From: Strix aluco
Taxonomy: Eukaryota; Chordata; Aves; Strigiformes; Strigidae
DNA: 64,000 nucleotides
NCBI RefSeq assembly: GCF_031877795.1
Contig: NC_133932.1
Span: 79,721,937 to 79,785,936 of the forward strand
Reading direction: 5' to 3'
The notes under the pieces are model-generated. The model was not told the origin of the DNA and made no database searches. It was given only the letters and a program-made list of their open reading frames with translations. Numbering within the stretch: position 1 is the stretch's first letter; the number at the start of each line of letters is the position of its first letter. Below are positions 62,105 through 64,000 of this stretch, piece by piece. The position numbers were made by a program, and so were the translations under genes.

Positions 62105-64000
62105 CTGAAACATATCATTAAACACAGTTTTAAGATTCAGTGGATTTCACTTCTTTACTCTCCAATAAAATGATTACCAGTCACCGCCACCACCCCCTTC
62201 ACTTTTTCCAGTGTAATGTAGGCACTTTAAATGACTACTCAGAGACAGTAAAAAGTTTAAAGCTTCATAAATACTGTGAATAAAATACAATGTAAATTGG
62301 GAGAAAGAGAGATGAAAGGAAATAAGCAGCTATCAGAGAAATGGGATTACTTTGACCTATCAGCTGTTCAGTGGTAGTTACTTCATGTAGAAGCCAATTA
62401 ACTGGAGTGTACTCCCCTCTACTTTGAAATGCTGTCCTCAGTCATATCAGAAACAGTGGGAAAGGAGATTTATATAATCTTGCCACTTCTCTTCCGAACT
62501 GAGACATGCATGTCTCACAAGATTCACAAGATGATAATCCATATAGCGCTCGGTCAGAATATAAGAGAAGCACAAGCAATTTCATGTGGATGCTGCAAGC
62601 GCTAAAAATAACACCATGTGGAAGACTGGCATGAGCCACCTACTTAAGAAGAACACTATTATTAAACGGGTTGGAGCAAAGATAATGAGAGACCCAAAAT
62701 CAATTCATATGACTTAATTTTAGACAAGTGCTTGACTGAAATTAGTTATAATTGTGTAGTACAAAAGCATTTGTTGATATAAAGATTATCATTATACAAC
62801 CTCATCCGTCACGAATACAAAAAAGACACCAAGAAATATTGATTTGAAATAGAGCAAATAACTGCAGAACTCACATTGTCAGTTCATCTTTTAGCTATTG
62901 AATTCAGTTTGTACATCTATTTATGGAAATCTGAAATGAACGGCAATGGAGTATGCTTCAAGCAGGCTTTCACAGATTGAGGTTTTTTACTGAGAAATGT
63001 TTTATTCAATAACAACTCACCTGAATTACAGGGTGATATCATAAAGACAAAGCAAAACCAAAATACTTATGGTTTCTGTCAGCTAGAATAACCAGCAGAA
63101 GATTCATTACTAAAATTAACACACAGTCTGGTACAAAAATAGACTTGTGAGTTTGCATGACTCATCTGACTGCAAACAATACATTAATAAATCATGAGTC
63201 TTAAGATTTCTTAAGAAAAGTCTGATCTCAGTACTCTTTCTTGAGCCTAGAGAAGGGGCAAGCTTGCTGAAGACAAGTTACCTTGTGAATAAACCAACAC
63301 TTTATGAGGGCCATCTCATACAAGAGCTAACTCCAGTTAAATGAAAAATCTCAAAATTGGTAACAATCTCCAAGACAATAACCTTTCTTTTTCAGATATT
63401 GCCCATTTTCTGCTACTAAAGATTCCTCATAAATTCTCCATAAACCTCAGGTTTGTCATAAAAATAGGTATTCCCCCCCCATATTCCTAAAAATGCAGAT
63501 ATATTCCCCAGAGCAGATAAAGCAAAAGGAAACAGGGCTGAATGCTTTCTCCTTATTCATTCTGAGTTCTCCACCTACAGGATCTACAATGTATTTGCTG
63601 GAATAAGGTTATGAGGCCAAACTACAGACTATGTTCTGCTGCAGGGTCATTTCTTGAACTACTATCTAACGGAAAGAGCTGTTTCAAGAATTATTTCACA
63701 GCAGAAGGGTTACAGGTGGAAGGATATAAACTAGGGAGTGCCATGGATTTCATTATCACTTGCATTGGAAGCCATGATTTGTGTTAGCATCAGATGATAC
63801 TCTGAAGGGTGATATTTCCAAAATAATTTGGAGCTTGGGGTCTCTGGCTGCTGCTCACACATGACCAAACTGCACTTCAGCTGTTTTCATCCACTTCAGT
63901 TGCTTACACAGCCCACATCAACAGTGAACCCAAGGATCACGCAACCATTCATAGACAGATATTTCTAAAATCTCTCTTCTATTCCTGCAGAGCAGGAAAT
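62105..64000 (-). other. HS6ST3: HS6ST3 intron 1 (3' end)
   Basis: The minus-strand intron ends with AG at 62106-62105 after a pyrimidine-containing tract. It runs to the right edge of the window. In mammals this intron is several hundred kilobases long. No other gene or transposon was recognised in the part seen; there is a C-run near 63474-63481. Confidence 0.75.

Noticed and set aside
1-64000. CRISPR arrays, rRNA, tRNA or bacterial operon structure
   Set aside because: None was seen. The content is that of vertebrate nuclear DNA with introns and CR1 LINEs. tRNA genes were looked for only by eye, so a decayed one could be missed.

Overview
This window looks like a bird nuclear chromosome: AT-rich, mostly non-coding vertebrate DNA with two recognisable protein genes and several CR1 LINEs. 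The CR1 copies carry the avian-type 3' end of repeated ATTCTATG-like octamers. No bacterial gene, operon, CRISPR array or rRNA was seen. The species cannot be named from sequence alone.

The gene anchors are OXGR1, the 2-oxoglutarate receptor (single coding exon, + strand, 12987-13961), and the last coding exon of HS6ST3, heparan sulfate 6-O-sulfotransferase 3 (- strand, 61399-62104). HS6ST3 continues to the right as intron 1, and its first coding exon lies outside the window. The two genes are tail to tail with about 47 kb between them, matching the neighbourhood I recall from human 13q32 (HS6ST3-OXGR1-MBNL2), here read in the opposite orientation.

Layout: 1-3.2 kb is AT-rich DNA with an AT-dense simple repeat, a 17-bp triplet repeat and a 66-bp minisatellite. 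3.25-3.87 kb is a CR1 3' end with a second CR1 tail against it. 4.1-5.4 kb (+) has a run of good splice-site pairs around open but broken frames. 7.95-8.4 kb is a CpG-richer, TATA-containing block with two tandem repeats that resembles a retroviral LTR. 13-14.2 kb is OXGR1. 14.9-15.6 and 23.1-23.3 kb are CR1 fragments. 26.9-30.7 kb (-) contains two open frames that join in phase through plausible splice sites and may be part of an unrecognised gene. 45.2-46.1 kb is a much older CR1 relic. 49.3-51.9 kb is a long broken CR1. 52.85-55.1 kb is a composite: CR1 body, truncated ERV LTR, CR1 tail. About 56-61.4 kb is probably HS6ST3 3' UTR and flank, then HS6ST3 exon and intron.

The two known genes do not share a pathway: one is a metabolite-sensing GPCR, the other a Golgi heparan sulfate modifying enzyme. 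The most worthwhile unexplained signals are the candidate minus-strand gene in the OXGR1-HS6ST3 interval, the decayed plus-strand exon cluster at 4.1-5.4 kb, the LTR-like repeat block at 8 kb, and apparent changes at ligand-pocket positions of OXGR1.
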